Position numbers and translations under genes: made by a program | Notes under the pieces: generated by a model | Told to the model about the DNA's origin: nothing | Seen by the model: only the letters and a program-made list of their open reading frames with translations | Databases searched by the model: none | NCBI GenBank assembly: GCA_964036045.1 | Contig: OZ038382.1 | Coordinates: 100,442,357 to 100,506,356, forward strand | From: Eutreptiella sp. 'Long Island Sound 2002' | Lineage: Eukaryota; Euglenozoa; Euglenophyceae; Eutreptiales; Eutreptiaceae | Direction: 5' to 3' | DNA length: 64,000 nt | In this document: positions 41,391 to 53,089 of the stretch, piece after piece | Numbering within the stretch: the stretch's first letter is position 1 | Layout: every line of letters begins with the position of its first letter

Positions 41391-44381
41391 TGAAGCGGTA
41401 CCCAGAACCCCATGGCTAGGGTAGGGCATACAACCGGTCTCCGGTCCACTAACCCCATGTACGGAAGGGAAGACGTCCGTTGACGCCCGGTGCGAGCCCG
41501 GCGGGAGCGTGTTCCGTGCCGTAAAGCCCCGCATCGGCAACCGATGCACCGCCAGCGGAGATTTATATATCAGAATATCAGGAATCAACAGGGTTTTATT
41601 TTCATATTGTTTCCGTCAATTTTTACGCTTCCGTTCTGATACTCACTGTCTTGACAGCTGGCGGTTAGCTCGCGACTTTAGCGTAACCGCCAGTTTAACT
41701 GTTATATACAGATATTTTAGCGCAAATCGTGACGAAGACTCTAAAGTCTTCAGGAATTGCATTGATGCATCCGCAATTTTCACATCTTACACTCGCAACC
41801 TTAATCCGAATTTTTCAGGACGTCGAAATCGGATTTTCGACTTCGACATCCCCGCACTTGATTTGACCTCTTTCGAGTGGACCTACGTGCTTCCCTATGC
41901 ACAAATCAACTTTCCTTTTGTCTTGCCCTCCATTTATCTTAGAGATATGGGCAAAACAAAGTTGATTCGTGAGGCCACTTGTGAGGGTCATATCTCGTGC
42001 CGCTTGCGAGGAATGACAATAAGGAAACGTGGGATGTATTCACAATACTCCCGACGTAATTTGGGAAGCTTTATATGCCTTGTGTCTCCACACGTGCGCG
42101 CTAGCATAATGGATCATGGTCAAGAGGGTAGAGTTTGCGTTCTAACTCCTTGGCCATGATATTGCGTGCGTTGAGACAACTTTCGAGTGTAGCGCGCGAG
42201 TGTTGGTGTTGCATAGGAACTTTCTTTGAGTTCCTATGAGCGATTGACACAAAGTTATGCCCTTGGAGGGGCGTGACATATCGTGGGGGGAGCTACCTTT
42301 TTGGGCAATATGGAGTATGCGCCTTGTGTTGTGTTGCGTGCCCATTTGGCGGGTCCTTCGCTCCAAGCCAAACACGCCAATGGACCTCATATTGCGCAAG
42401 CCCCTTCCCCATACTCCCCACGATCAATTGCAAGCCTAACTTTCGTGGAGGGAAGCTTGTGTGGCGATCCCAAAGCGATGCGTTGGGAGCAAGGTGTGTG
42501 TTTTGCAATTTTCCATATTTTCATGTGCCCACTTGGGAAGTAGCGCTCGCAACCTTTCAAAGCGCCCCAAGTGGAGCACATATGTGGAATCGAAGGTCAT
42601 TGGTGTCAAGTCATTGTGTTTAGAAGGATTGGTCGATTACTCAATCCAAGATGAAGATATTATAATATATTTTTGCGCCTTTCAAGGCACTTTTGGGTGT
42701 TTCTTCGCCAATATTGCTGCTTTTTGCCCGTCATGATGTCAAGTGGCGAACGTGTATCTCAACGTTGCGCTCAATTGACATCATGACCCAAGTATGTTTT
42801 GGGGCCACATACTTCGGTGCCCAACATATCTTGAACCCGGCGAATAACTCCTCTTGGGCTTGGCATACCGTGGCCGCCATGTTTGCAATTTGAGACTATC
42901 CCCAATCATGGGCTCACTTGGCGACCCTGCCATTCCCAATACCGGAGGAGTTGGGCGACGCCCAAAAGATATGTTGGACACATATGACTTGATACCAATC
43001 TTATGGCACACTCCGGTCCAAGTCGGGCATGTGCCTCATTTGCCCCAACCATGAGTGTGCGCATCTTTGGCCATTTTGAGCAATTTTCCACATTTTCTGC
43101 CCGCCGTGCACTATGTTGAGCCCACCCGTGCACGCCAAACGCATGGACCAATGGACCATATATGACATGGGTGTTATGCATTTTGGTCCCCATGGTTCAC
43201 ACACCACGTGGGCGAAGCGGAGCAACCTTCGTTAAGGTGCTAGCCCAAAGTGAGTGTGGGCAATTTTGCCATTTTGGCATTTGTGGACCCAATTGGGATT
43301 GTCACCACGCCAAGTGGCATGGAGATCTTTGGGAGCCAAGTGCATGGGAGTCTCTGTTTGCTCCCGATGGATCGCGTATGGAATGGCGAATCCGATCTCC
43401 ACCCGGCGTGGAGATATACTATTGGGAGCACCCCCGAACTTTGGCTCATTTCGAGCAGCCAAAATGACCCCCTTTTGGGACCCAAATTTCACCCCCCCGT
43501 GTGGTCAATTGGCGGCCCCATATCTCTATGCCCATGAGGAGCCCGGACCCAACTTCAAGTTGTAAACTCAGACAAAAGTCCTAGGTCCTGCCTCCTATTC
43601 TGTGAGCCATTGGCCTTGCCCTGGCCGGGCGAGCCACGCGTGGGAATGAGGCCAATTTTGGTGATTTTGGCATCATGACCCCACTTGACGAACCCGTGGT
43701 GCCCTGATGCCGGAATCTCAGAGGGAACCAGGTTGGGTAAGGGCTCCATGGAGTTCGTACTCGAAGGGCATAGGGTCAGTTGCCTCGTCCCTACCTCTGG
43801 CAGGTCCTGACGAGGGGTCGGTCTTGGAGATTTTTGAGCTAATTTCAGTTTGGGCTGAAACAGCCCATTTTCAGCTACGAACTCCTAGGTGATAATGGCG
43901 GGGCCACATCTCTGGCTCAGAGTGGAGTTGGGACCTGCCGTTAAGGGAGCATAGGTAGCCATCGTCGGTTGGCCTTTGAGCACCTTGATTCGCAGGAACT
44001 CGCCTGTGGCTGGGCAGGACACCCCCCCTATTGGCAGGGTTTCAGGGTCCGGACTGAGCAGGGCATGGGTTGTGTTTGAGCCCCCGCCCCCACCAGCAAC
44101 TGAGAGGGTCGGACCTGGCATTGGGATACGAGTTGGGACTGAGTGTCTATTGTCCTGTGATACCCCTACCCCAGTCCAGTCTTAACCCCATATGTACATA
44201 TCCTGATGTGTTGTTGTACATACTTTTGTTCCCTCTTTGCAGAGTGGCAAGGATTCTGAAACGCTTTGTCACATGACATGAGTGCATTGATGCCCCTGTG
44301 AGCGTAGTGCTTTGCCTGCCTGCTCATATGCGCGTGTCCCCCGCAGCGTCCCGTGGCCAGGCCCCCCACGGGAACGCGTCA
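41391..44381 (+). repeat. 3' LTR (2,991 bp)
   Basis: It starts TGAAGCGGTACCC, ends CGCGTCA, and is followed by GTAT (44382-44385). It is one base shorter than the 5' LTR because of an indel in the divergent patch at 43332-43377. Confidence 0.95.
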
Positions 44382-44385
44382 GTAT

Positions 44386-44658
44386 ATCACCCCAACACAG
44401 ATGAGGATCATGGCCAAGTGCGACGCCCACCACGCCCCGTTCCTTTCCGACCCACAATGGCCAGCACGCCACGTCTTCCAAGCGCACCTCCGCGCATGTG
44501 CTACGAAGGCAGGGCGCGACATGCCGGGGCCCAAGGACATCGACACGGCGTACAAAGCCTTCCAGCGCCAGCACCCCTGTCCCTGCCCGAGCGAGCACGG
44601 GACCCCCAACGACGGTGGCACGACGCAAGAAGAGCCCACCCCGTCAGCCGAAGGCTGA
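44386..44658 (+). pseudogene. C-terminal end of LINE A ORF2, downstream of the gypsy insertion
   Basis: The frame entering from GTAT continues with ITPTQMRIMAKCDAHHAPFL and GRDMPGPKDIDTAYKAFQRQ to TGA 44658. It is the same frame that stops at 27349 in the LTR, so it is the detached tail of that ORF. It is C-rich like the rest of LINE A. No RNase H motif is present, unlike the fragment at 49.9 kb. Confidence 0.85.
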
Positions 44659-44920
44659 ACACCACCCACCATCCTGCTACCAGCACCAAACGGCCACAAA
44701 CATGCTACCCGAACTGTCCAGCGACACCATGCCCCCTGGTCCATCCCCAAACACAATGCACCGGAGACAGATGTACCACCAGTCAGACACAGTGACCAGG
44801 ATATACCACGCACGTGCTGGCACTGCGCCCCGGCAGCCCTCGACACTCCGTGGCCACTGCTACACCTCATCTCCACCAACTACCACACCCCCACCGCCGC
44901 CGCCACCGCCGACCAGCAGG
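44659..44920 (+). other. LINE A 3' untranslated end
   Basis: C-rich sequence ends with CACCCCCACCGCCGCCGCCACC near 44900, where composition changes abruptly to AT-rich. There is no poly-A tail. The boundary is judged by composition only. Confidence 0.5.
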
Positions 44921-47900
44921 CATGGCTCTCTGTCATATGCTTGTGCTTGGGTGCATATAGAAAACCCATTTTCTTTGTCTTGCACTTAAAAATCAAATTG
45001 TTTCCAATGTTCTCCATTACAATTGATCTTGTTGGCAAGTACAGGACACAGGCAACAGCAAGAAGACGAAGTCGTGAACGAACATTGAGCTGGACCAACC
45101 GGCTGGTCCAGTAATACGGGTTCACATGCCTAAATAACAAGAAAATTGATATAACAAGAAATTCTCATTAAAAAGGCAAGAAAACATATATTTTAGCAAC
45201 TTTCTGAGTAGTCTATCTTATCACAGGCCTTTCCAACATTACGTAAATTGCTGTCGGCGGCAAAAGACGCCGACAGTCGCGACAGGCCATCTGAAGCTTC
45301 GAAACAGCTTCAAAATAGCTTCTAATACATTAGAACCTTCTAAAATGCTATAAAAAATGCTTAAATCACAATATAAGCATATGGGATGTGATTATTCATG
45401 TATGGCTACTAATGTATCCTAGATCTCTGCTCTCTGTAGTGTACCTCAGAGCAGTAGAGTCTAGCAATAAGCTATAGGCTTGGAATATAAGCCAAATATG
45501 AGCAAATATCCTAGTGTTCTAGGATCTTGAAGCTTGGAGAGGTCTAGTATAGATCCTTCAGAAAGCTTCTGAGAGGCCCCAATGCCCTGACTTATTACAC
45601 CCCCTTCCTAAGCTTCATGTACATTCGCTGAGAATGTTCATGACAAGCTGATAATCTAAGATAAGGAGGGGTATGGTCATAAGGCACGCTCATATTGAAT
45701 GTTCTGAGTGTCTAATGTAGTGTCTTACTACCCCCATCCTAGAGGTAAGGATGTATCTCCACCTAGGAGGGTAAAGTTCCTAAGTCTTGGGTATGGTAGG
45801 GCTCAAAATGAAACATGAGAAACACTAAGCAAAAAGCTAGCATACAAAGTATGAACAATGATAACCTAAATCTTCAGGCAAACAATGAGGGTCAGGGTAA
45901 TACACCTGGATGTAGACGTATAAATTACAATGAGCTATACGGAAAATGAATCACAATTGAGAATGAAATGCAACATGTGGGGTTAAGCTGGAAATTCAAG
46001 CTCTGCCCAAGCTGTCTGTTGACGGGCTTGTCTTCGTCATCCAAAGAGAGGATATACGACCTCACTCAACGGATGCGTTACATGTCGCTACCTAATGCAA
46101 TGGATGCATTGGTACCTTTTTGATGCAATGGGTTTCGTGGCCTGCATTACATGGACAGAGAAAGCGAGGCGGCATCAGTAATGACTAACTGTTGATTAGT
46201 TTAGTGGGTAGGGATAACTCATAGTGTGTGGGGGGGGTGGCAGTCACGATGAGTAGACATCATCTGACCCGGATCTGCTCTTTCTTATCCCGGCCATGGG
46301 GATCGATCCGTCTGGGGGTATGGGGATTTATACTAATACTTCAACCAAAAAAACGTTGAAAGATATAGTCTGTCATTACCAACCTTTTACTCATACTTTC
46401 TAGCTATCTCCAAAAACAAAGCTGAAACGTCAGTTACCTAACAAGCTTAGCAATCATGTACAAAAGAATCAATATCCCATCACGGAAAAATGCTCTGGGC
46501 CGCAGAGCATATGAACCATGTTCCTCAATAGGACATAGCCAACAGGAATCTAATGAGATATGAAGCTAGCGGGAATACTGATTTGTGTAGATATGTCCCA
46601 AATGACTTAAATTACCAAAGCAAATAATTTGCACGAAGAAGTGAAAATGTAGAAGTGTGTTCATCATGTAAATTCAGAGAAAGAAGATGTATGGGTTGTG
46701 GCAAGTGCTAAAGATGACAAAACCAATGAATTGTATATGTGCATGTAGGGGTTGGGTTCACGGGTAGGGGTGGGATGGTCCCCTGGGGTTGGTTGGAAAC
46801 GAAGTAGGTAAGTGATAAGTGAAAAAAAGTTGAAAGGTCGGATCTTTCATGGAACGCCGTTCAGCTCTAGTGCGAGCCAACGGATATCCTACACGACTGG
46901 AGGGTCACCACTGCCTCATACGTGAAATGTATCATTGTCAAGTTGTCTCAGACAAGTAGAAGTAGTAAATCTCCGAAAAATGCTATTGTAGTTAAAGTGT
47001 GTTCTGTACCTTACCGGAAGACCAATTACGGCGAGCCCCTTGCCCATCAGATGGTTGTACAATGCCATCCGTGCGGGGGCCTGTCTTCCTACATGAAGAA
47101 TGAATTCCGCTCAACTGAATTGCAGGATTCAGGCTATCCTCTTGGAGCTTAACTCCGTCATCTATCTCTACCGCAAGAGAAGGGGTCTATCCCACTGCAG
47201 GGAGAGTACTTATTCAACCGCGCGAGAGTAGAAGCCCATTACTGTAGGCTTTCGATACCTTTCGATAATCCTTTTCAATGAGCCTACCGTAGTGCACTGC
47301 TGGTCTCAGTGGCTACCGGCGTAGGGCTCTTCACTAACACATCGCGGAATGCATTAGCCAAGTCACAGGCTAAGTGACCAAGCTTAAACCTGTTCACTTG
47401 TGTTACACAACAAAGACGTGGCGGGGTGAGACCAATGCCGGCTCCTGTAAGCGGACACTGACTATCTACACGAAGGAGATGACTTAGAAATTGGCTCGTA
47501 GGCAACAATTTGATGGATGTGGTACTACAGCAATTCCTCAGAGTGTGATATCCAAAGAGAACAAATGGAATAATCAAATGACTCATGGTATGTGTTTGTG
47601 TGTGTGTTGTATGTGTAGTGTGATGAGGGAGGGAATGTGTGAGAGAAATCCAATGAGGTCTGTCATGGATCTGATGGTCTGGTCGGGGGGATAGAGAATG
47701 TGATACTGTAGACACACTCAATTGAGCACTCTCAAACCCGGTAATTGAGGCTGTACCAGGCGATCTAGCGAAAGTACCCGTAGTGGTTCGGTAGCAAATT
47801 TGAGGATAAACTAGCTCTTTAGACCAAATGACCTAGGTCAATGATCGCGAGGGTTGGAAAAGAGGTTCTTTCCTCACAACTTGCAGTTAATCAACAAAAG

Positions 47901-49879
47901 TTGAGTGGATACGAATTGATTGTTCGTCGCTGCAATCCAAAACTCGGGGTCTATTGAGCAAAAGGTGCTCATAGAACTACGTAGGGCAGCTCAATTACGG
48001 ACCATATTGCATGTCGAGCGGTATGGGCAAGCCCTTGCAATAAGGAAGTAATGCAATAAGTATGAAATGTAAGATTTGCAAAGTGAAATGCAATGAATGA
48101 GTGACCTTTCTGAACGAAATGAATGAAATGCAATCCGAATGGAGAGTAGAATACGTCACTAGTCAAACGCTTGCCTTCACGGCCATGCAGTGAAGGATGA
48201 GATGCATGGTAGAGTGAAATGAGGACAAATCACTTCCTAGCTCAAATGCAATGGTGCTCAAATGAAATAGCTTGACAAATTCAGGCTTCCGGAAAGGGTC
48301 TCAGCGGACGTGTGAGTGGCGGACCGTGACCAGAAGTCATGTAGTCTATGCAGAATCTCGGCAACCCATGAGAGGGCACGGACCGTGCTCAGAACTACAT
48401 TGAACTATGTCGGGCGGTACGGTAAAGAGATGAAAATCAGTTATATGGCATTGCACACTAACATTCCGGCCTGCACCTACTGGAATGGTTACCGCTAATA
48501 CAGTACCAGCGCCTTGCGGCACTTCTCCTCACCACCCTGCCCTACAAGGGGAGGACCAGAGACATTAAGTTGCTTGAGAACCGTTAGCATTAGGGTAATA
48601 CCATAAAATCAATGCACCTCCTACACTAGCTAGTTAGCTAGCTAATTAGCTAGAGTAAGTAAGTAAGTAAGTTTTGCAAGCTTCTTCCGCAACCAGTTAC
48701 CACCACCAACCTCTCTCATCGGAGAATGGTCACAAGGACCCCGAGAGCGGTCAATGCCAATAGTTTGGTCGAATGCGGTCTTTTAATGTTTCACTTGGGT
48801 GCTCCTGCATTGAGTCTTCTGTTCCGCCTTCCGCTCACAACCGTCTTTCGCCTCCCTACTCCCTGGTGGCAACAAGCCCCACGCCTTCTTTGTCCCCATG
48901 ACAACGGGCCAGCCGAACTGAGCCACTCAGCCTGGGGGGTCGAAGGGAAAGGCTTAGACGGTGAATGTGGCAGTCGCAAACGGTCTGTTAATGGTTGTGG
49001 CCAAGTTTGTTTTGTGGCCCAAAAAGACTACCAAATGTTTCACTATTTATTGCGTGTCTAAAGTAATTCTAAGGTATCTACCTTTCTACCTAGACTAAGG
49101 CTAGTCAGAATGAATCAAAACTGATGCAAACAATCACAAACTGCAATATCATACAATGATTCAAGGTTAGAAGACCACAGAAATCGCGAATGGTTTTGCA
49201 AAACAATGACCGAAAACCATGTTTTTCGTTGAAAATACCCAACTTCTGCACCTTTTTTCTGTACTATGTTGCTGAGATGTCAGAAAAAAAAATTTCTGCA
49301 CTGTGTAGGGCATGTCCACAGGTTTTCGAAACATATTTGATGTTGCCCCAACTCATCATAGGCTCAGAGAAATAGAAGTTGGGGAGAGACACAGGAATCT
49401 CACATGACACACTTGCTGAAAAAGCATCAAAAAAAGCATAAGGAAACTGAACTTTTGCACTGTCATCCCATTTTCAATAAAGCCCAATGATTGGATATCT
49501 GCAAACTAGACACCATTGCCTTTCCAAAACAGCTTTGATGACTGTCTGACTCACCATAAGCTCTGAGAAAGATCTTTTTCTTGTAGATCATGAACACAAA
49601 AATTGAAAACATGCTTTCATGCACTAAGTTGACCACCATGGGAAAAATCCATTCTTGACCACAGAAATTCGAAGTAAACATTTGTCGTAAACTTCGTACT
49701 CCAGTGTTTACAAAACACCTTTCTTCAGGTTCGAACGCACCAGAGTCTCAGAGAAATGATTAAACCTCCGAAACCATTTTGCATGACTTTTCACCAAGTG
49801 GTTTGTGTGGTAACTTGTTGCAACTTTACCATAGCCATTCTTATTTTCTGAAAATAAAAACGACTCAGGGTTAGAAAGC
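44921..49879. other. AT-rich region without a convincing gene
   Basis: No frame above about 145 codons and none with recognisable motifs. Seen are: a hairpin CTGGACCA/TGGTCCAG at 45090-45111; a 9-bp hairpin CTGTCGGCG/CGCCGACAG at 45251-45276; TATTACACCCCCTTCC at 45593-45607, which on the minus strand looks like a polypurine tract followed by TGTAATA and could mark an LTR; and microsatellites GCTAGCTAGTTAGCTAGC and AAGTAAGTAAGTAAG near 48630-48672. Relics of old elements are likely but not demonstrable by eye. Confidence 0.5.
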
Positions 49880-50853
49880 ACGCCACGGTCGACATCCACC
49901 TCACCAGGCGCCTTGCGGACCTGCCCCTCCACACTCGAGTCCGGCCTCACCACACAAGCGTTGGGACTATGGATGGCCTTCAGGGGCATGCACCCCCAGG
50001 ACGCCCTACACATCGTCAAACAGGAGTCACACCGCTACACATACGGCAATGGAAGCGCAGACACGCAGGCCAAACACCAGAACACCAGCCACACCCCAGG
50101 GCTCGAACACGTGCGACTGGACACCCCACACCATGCAGCACCTGCCCCCGATACCCCCAGCCACACAGCCCCCCCAATGGATACCCGAGGACACACCGTA
50201 CACAGATCGAGACAAGCAGTACCACTACCCCACACCCATCCAGCAACTGGCCACCACACTGGGCCACCCAGTGAACACCGAACTCCTCCGACGCCTCGAA
50301 GACTCCGTCCACACCCCCCTTTACTACTCCGCCCTGCGCCCGGATAGCCTCCCAGCACACCTACAAAAACCCCGACTCCAACTCGCCCTCGAACAGCTTC
50401 CCCTACTCACCCGATACCACCGATGGTATGCGCGCCGCTCGATACACCAAATGTATCTGTGGCCACGCGGAAGAAGAAACCTGGGACCACTTCAAGGTGT
50501 GCCCCCTGTACAGAGGACTGGACACCCTCACAGACTGGAACCCAACCCACACCATCGCACAGCATGCCGGATGGCTGACGCAGTCCCCGGCGACCCAGCA
50601 TCTCACCACCGTCCTCAAGCAGATGGAGGTACTCGAGGCGGTCCACAGGGGACTCGTCCCCACTGCCGTCTACACCTTGCTACGCACCCACGCGGAGGAC
50701 CCCCAGGCCACGGCGGCGCACATGCAACGGACGGCCATTGCCAAGATAGCAGAGCAGCTCACATACCGCACCCACAAATACCTGCAGCATGCAGCAACCC
50801 TGCCCCAAACAGACCAAGCCCACCTCCTCAAACTCCTGTTCTACCAACCATGA
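49880..50853 (+). pseudogene. LINE B: 5'-truncated ORF2 tail with RNase H and CCHC finger
   Basis: The AT-rich block changes abruptly at about 49880 to C-rich coding DNA. The protein contains QESHRYTYGNGSADTQAK, matching the C-terminal RNase H pattern SHxxxxGNxxAD. At 50428-50853 it has CICGHAEEETWDHFKVC, a CxC...H...C finger typical of the ORF2 C-terminus in many LINEs. At least two frame changes lie between them, and no reverse transcriptase is present. A 5' truncation of this kind is the normal outcome of incomplete target-primed reverse transcription. The stop TGA overlaps an ATG (ATGA at 50850-50853) that opens the next frame. Confidence 0.7.
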
Positions 50854-53089
50854 GAACCTACTCCGTGACATACCAACACGGAACCCCCCCCACGCCTACA
50901 CACCATCCACCGAGCACAACACTGGCACGGCACACACGGGCACCACAGGCACCGCACACACGCCCACCAGCATGCGCGCGCCGCCAGCCCCCATCCCCCC
51001 ACGCCACCGTGCCTCCACAGGTACCACCGACCGCCAGCCACCGCATGTCCACTCTGCATACGCCAGCGGCTACCACAGACGGCCCTGCCCTGCAACCCAG
51101 ACCACTGGATCTGCCTGGGAGCCGCGAACCGCCTCACCCACTGCCCCCACTGCGGGGACCTCAACCCCCACCACCGCGAGCGGCCCGCGGCCCCAGCCGC
51201 ACCCCCCCCCCCGCCAGCCACCCCAGCTTCTTCGGGCCACTCATCGACACCCTCCGGGACCACTTGGGAGGGTACTACGTGGCGGACGCGGCGGACCACG
51301 CATGGACCATAGCCGTGGCCACGGGCGGCACACCCCTGCCCCCCCACAGCCCACCTTACGCCACAGCGGGGGCGGCTTGAACGTGGCGGCCCGCCACATC
51401 CTCCTCGCCCTATACCTCCACCACCGTGACCTACACCTCCCAGACCCACAACTCCCGGCCCCCCAAGCAGCAGCCCTGACGCCAGAAGCGTGGGCGGACA
51501 CGGCACCAGAGGAGATAGCAGCCCAGCTCCGAATCACTTGCCGCCGCTTCAACACCGCCCTCGGCTGACGGAAAGGACCACCTTACCCACTCAGCGCACT
51601 CCTCTACCCGGCACACCACCCCCAACCCGCACAACTGAAGCCCCCGGAGGGCTGGGCGTCCTTCCGGGACGCCCACCTGGCCGCCCCCGACGAGGCCACC
51701 GCCACACGGATGGGCCTCACGGACCAGCGCACCTACGTCAGAGGCCTCGAGACGTGCGTCCGAGAGGCACACCACTGGCACGCCCGCTCCCCGTCGCCCC
51801 CACGGGGACGGGGGGGTTCACCCGCCCCCGACACCCACCAGGCCAAGAACACCAAGACAGGTCAGGGGGCCCGCCAACGCGCCCGCCAGCAGGGCGCGAC
51901 GCCCCGACCAGGGCCCGGGTCCAACCACACCGCACCACCCCACGCCCAGACCCCCGGGGCACACCAACAGCACCGCCCCCGCCAGCGCCCACCACCACCA
52001 CCGTACCGCAGCACCCAAACCCTGCAGCCCAGTCAGCCACCACCGCCCGCACACGTCCACACCATGCCAGGACCACCATACACGCAGAGCCAGGGGACAT
52101 GGCACCACCAACACCACCACCACGCCCCCGTCCCTCGCAACCCCTACCCCCTGATGCCCCCATGCTACAGCGACCCCCACCAGCTACATCCCCACCACGC
52201 CCCAGCACAACCAGGCCCCACGAACCACCCACCCCACATGGCACACATCACCGCACCACACCATCACGTATTCCACCACCACCAGCCCCTACCACCACAC
52301 CCACCAACGCCGGGGTACCACACACAACCAGCACACCCTCAACACCACCACCACGCGGTCCAGCACCACCCGCCGCCCCCACTACACGGGCCCACGACAC
52401 ACGAGCCACGGTACACCCCCATGGACCCGCGGGGAGCCGCGCACGCACACCAGCAACACCAGGGCCTAGTAGGAGCGCCCCACCACCACCAGCAGCCCCC
52501 CCAACCACACCCCATACCAGCGAGCACCATCCACCAGCAGCCACCCATTACATACGGACCACAGCCCCACCGGGACGCCCATGCGGCCGCCTCCCACCCA
52601 CACTCCGGCACCACGAACCAGCCAAGAACTGCAAGGACCGCACGGCGCACACACGCAACACCCACACGACCCACAGGGACGCCAAGACCCCAAGCCAGCA
52701 CAACACCCACCCCCGCCCCCCCCACCACCAACAGTGCCACCCCCACACCACCCCCCCCCACCCCCCCCCCGACACCAGGCCACGGACGCAACACGCGGCA
52801 GCCAGCACCAGCCAATTGACGTCGATGCCCCCGCCGACACACGCCACCGCGAATCCCCCCTCCCGCGACCGCCACAAGAAACCCCATCACCGGACCCCAC
52901 ACGCGACAACGACGACCACCCCCCCCAGCCCACACCACCCCCCCCATTACCCCCCGCACCACCAGCCGCCGCACCGGCTGAACCCTACGCCCTACACAAC
53001 CCCGCAGCGGTACAGCAGCACCTCCGGGGACTCGGGGACCAGGAGGTGCTGCGCCTCCGCACCTCCGGCACCACCCAGGGCATCCGGGC
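50850..53089 (+). pseudogene. C-rich LINE-type ORF region (Pro/His-rich), frameshifted
   Basis: From ATG 50850 a Pro/Thr-rich frame runs to 51380, with a folded-looking end (SFFGPLIDTLRDHLGGYYVADAADHAW split over frames). It continues in another frame to 51568 (ARHILLALYLHHRDLHL; EIAAQLRITCRRFNTALG). Sequence 51600-52980 is almost entirely Pro/His/Thr low complexity, open in several frames. The whole block matches LINE A in composition and orientation, not in recognisable sequence. It could be the accessory-ORF part of another LINE joined to LINE B. Confidence 0.4.

Larger units (their letters stand above)
27347..44381 (+). mobile_element. Ty3/gypsy chromovirus-type LTR retrotransposon, 17,035 bp
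   Basis: It has LTRs of 2992 bp (27347-30338) and 2991 bp (41391-44381), both TGAAGCGG...CGCGTCA. The polypurine tract AAGGAGGGGGG lies at 41380-41390. The interior is in the order Gag (about 30.8-35.07 kb), protease (about 35.5 kb), reverse transcriptase and RNase H (36.9-38.2 kb), integrase and chromodomain (38.6-39.9 kb). Integrase lying after RNase H plus the chromodomain identifies Ty3/gypsy chromoviruses. No tRNA-like primer-binding site starting TGG follows the 5' LTR. Frameshifts in Gag, a UAG before RT and a deletion inside RT show that the copy is dead. It is inserted in LINE A in the same orientation. Confidence 0.95.

Noticed and set aside
48726-49061. 111-codon plus ORF
   Set aside because: No motif, no splice context and a competing antisense frame. 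Insufficient to call a gene.
44921-49879. rRNA intergenic spacer or tRNA genes in the AT-rich block
   Set aside because: No stretch resembling conserved rRNA cores or tRNA A and B boxes with a cloverleaf could be found by eye.
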